A DNA stretch of 64,000 nt, taken from NCBI GenBank assembly GCA_901457705.2, contig LR590083.2, positions 310,001-374,000 of the forward strand, written 5' to 3'. Below are positions 62,566 through 64,000 of this stretch, one piece after another. The DNA comes from Beijerinckiaceae bacterium RH AL1. Lineage in GTDB: Bacteria > Pseudomonadota > Alphaproteobacteria > Rhizobiales > Beijerinckiaceae. The position numbers and the translations under genes are program-made. Each line of letters opens with the position of its first letter. The first letter of the stretch is position 1. The notes under the pieces were generated by a model. It saw only the letters and a program-made list of their open reading frames with translations. It made no database searches and was not told the origin of the DNA.

Positions 62566-63651
62566 ATGTCCCTTCGTATTCTCGTCGTCGAGGACGACCC
62601 GATCTGCAGCGAGGTCCTGGTGTCCCTGCTCTCGGCGCACGGTCATGTGGTCGAGGTGGCCGAGGATGGCTTCGGTGCCGTCGGCCTGGCGCGCGAAGCA
62701 TCCTTCGACCTCGTTTTCGTGGACTATCACCTGCCGGAAATGGACGGCTACGCGTTGGCCCGCCTGCTGCGCGGACCCGACAGCGTCGCAGGGCGCGAGT
62801 TCAAGATGATCGCGCTGACCGGCGATTGCGCGAGCCTCGTGGCGCGACGCGGTGCCGATACCCTGTTCGATCGGATCCTCGCCAAGCCGATCGACCCCGA
62901 TCGGCTTTTCGCGCTGGTCGCGGAGATGGTGGCCCCGCCCGATAGTCCTCGAACTGTCGCGCCAGAGGCGAGCGCGCCGGCCTTTGAAGACGCGCGATGC
63001 GCCTCCGAGATGCTGTGGCGCACGCGCGGCCTCGCCCAAGCCCCCGCTGCGGCGGTGCTTCCGAGCCCGACGGCGGAAGAGGCCGCGCGCCTGTCGTGCT
63101 GCTTTCGCCTGGTGTCGCCGGCCGAGGCAGACTGTGTCCTGCTGCTCGGAGCTGCGGGACGCGCCGAGCTGGAGCCCGTGCGGATGACCGGGCGCGGTCA
63201 CCTGCTGCCTCTGCTTACGATCGCTGCGGACCCACTCGAGGCGTGCGATGCGTTGTTCGAAGTCGGGAATGGAGAGAGCTGGTCGCTCGTCGCCAGCATG
63301 CTCGCCGGCCACGCGAGGCGGGCTGCGAAGCTATCGGCGCGATGGCGCGAGTCGTCTGATATAGACGACCGGCTTCTGGCCTATCTGTTTGTCGGCAAAC
63401 GAAGCTTGACGTTCCGGCGCGACGCCTTGGGCGCAACCTGCGTCGCCGAGAGCGGCGGCTTCACGTCGAGCCTGGTCATCGAAGCGGCAGGACGCCTGGC
63501 TGCAAAAGGCTTGGTGTTCGCCCTGCCACCGAAGGAATGCCCAGATGGCGGGCAGGAGCTGACCGTCGAGCTTTCAGCCCGAGCCCTGCAACTGCTGACG
63601 CAGCCACACGCCGCGGCGGACACATCCCACGGCACGCGTGTCGTCGCGTGA
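62566..63651 (+). CDS. response regulator with unrecognised output region
   Basis: A 361-residue protein. Receiver residues 1-125: ILVVEDDPICSEVLVSLLSA, phospho-Asp in LVFVDYHLPEMDGYALARLL, Lys in RILAKPIDPDRLFALV. The remaining 230 residues contain VLLLGAAGRAELEPVRMTGR and DDRLLAYLFVGKRSLTFRRD, with no known DNA-binding or enzymatic domain. It begins six bases after bcsN and so is probably cotranscribed with the cellulose genes, linking cellulose production to a two-component signal. Confidence 0.82.
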   Translation: MSLRILVVEDDPICSEVLVSLLSAHGHVVEVAEDGFGAVGLAREASFDLVFVDYHLPEMDGYALARLLRGPDSVAGREFKMIALTGDCASLVARRGADTLFDRILAKPIDPDRLFALVAEMVAPPDSPRTVAPEASAPAFEDARCASEMLWRTRGLAQAPAAAVLPSPTAEEAARLSCCFRLVSPAEADCVLLLGAAGRAELEPVRMTGRGHLLPLLTIAADPLEACDALFEVGNGESWSLVASMLAGHARRAAKLSARWRESSDIDDRLLAYLFVGKRSLTFRRDALGATCVAESGGFTSSLVIEAAGRLAAKGLVFALPPKECPDGGQELTVELSARALQLLTQPHAAADTSHGTRVVA

Positions 63652-63655
63652 TGCG

Positions 63656-64000
63656 CTAGGCTTCTTCCAAGAACTCGACGACGCCGTCGTCGAGATCGAA
63701 GCGGGCGCCGACCACGATGACCGAGCGAGACTTCAACGGCTCGGCGATGATCGGATCGGTGCGCAGGAAGGCGACCATCCGGCGCACGTTTTCGCGGACG
63801 GCGTTCTCGACGAGATCGCCGTCCTGCTCGCGCACCCGCAGGACCGAGGGCAGGATCGGCTCGATCATCCGGCCGATCGAGCCGGGGAACGACACGTTGT
63901 TGGTGACGACGTCGGTTGCCGCCCTCACCGCGCCGCACCGCTCGTGCCCCATGACGAGGACGAGCGGGACGCCGAGGACGGCGACCGCATACTGCACGCT
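63656..64000 (-). CDS. beta-carbonic anhydrase, C-terminal part only
   Basis: The gene runs off the right edge; 114 C-terminal residues are present. SMQYAVAVLGVPLVLVMGHE, then RCGAVRAA, holds the zinc-binding His and Cys of beta-class enzymes. NVRRMVAFLRTDPIIAEPL and VIVVGARFDLDDGVVEFL are the conserved C-terminal helix and strand. It interconverts CO2 and bicarbonate in the cytoplasm. Convergent with the response-regulator gene, only four bases apart. Confidence 0.92.
   Translation of the reverse strand, partial: SVQYAVAVLGVPLVLVMGHERCGAVRAATDVVTNNVSFPGSIGRMIEPILPSVLRVREQDGDLVENAVRENVRRMVAFLRTDPIIAEPLKSRSVIVVGARFDLDDGVVEFLEEA

Overview
The window is GC-rich DNA with dense, overlapping genes. 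It carries a BcsS/BcsA/BcsB/BcsZ/BcsN cellulose operon, a glutathione-independent formaldehyde dehydrogenase and GTG/TTG starts. This points to an alphaproteobacterium, most likely Hyphomicrobiales near Methylobacteriaceae/Beijerinckiaceae; the genus is an inference. No tRNA, rRNA or CRISPR array was seen.

Layout: 0-0.6 kb, tail of a small hypothetical operon. 0.65-4.2 kb, an arsenic resistance operon on the minus strand (arsR, two arsC types, acr3, arsH, a YdcZ-type transporter). 4.3-17.8 kb, a copper/heavy-metal block: YtkA-like protein, CusB/CusA/TolC-type RND efflux, Met- and His-rich exported proteins, Tat multicopper oxidase, cupredoxin, CusF-like chaperone, DUF318 permease, and a CDF exporter divergent from a MerR regulator with a recognisable operator. 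17.8-30.6 kb, a plastic accessory region. It starts with the decayed C-terminus of a prokaryotic Argonaute. Next come two unrecognised genes and an RHH/MazG/uracil-DNA-glycosylase operon. Converging on that operon are a thymidylate-synthase-like gene, a papain-like protease and an ImmA-chagasin protein. IS elements (IS5-type, IS21, and ISL3 nested in IS21) break this second arm. 30.6-41 kb, signalling and redox genes (hybrid kinase cut by IS21, ABM monooxygenase, cNMP-binding/TrxR-like fusion, UBP zinc finger, formaldehyde dehydrogenase, DJ-1 proteins, UDG). 41-47.8 kb, oxidoreductase, GST, TetR and Rieske genes. 47.9-52.3 kb, Hpt, LuxR-type response regulator and hybrid kinase, followed by a second IS5-family element (IS427-like). 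53.3-63.7 kb, the cellulose operon. The window closes with a partial beta-carbonic anhydrase.

Two themes stand out. First, the 21.0-26.5 kb cluster pairs a papain-family inhibitor (chagasin fold, fused to ImmA) with a papain-like protease, a TS-like enzyme, MazG and UDG. This looks like a nucleotide-centred, protease-regulated conflict or defence module that I cannot match to a named system. Second, at least seven frameshifts in six otherwise well-conserved genes are each explained by one missing base in a homopolymer. This favours uncorrected sequencing indels over true pseudogenes, unlike the IS-broken genes and the Argonaute remnant, which are physically damaged.
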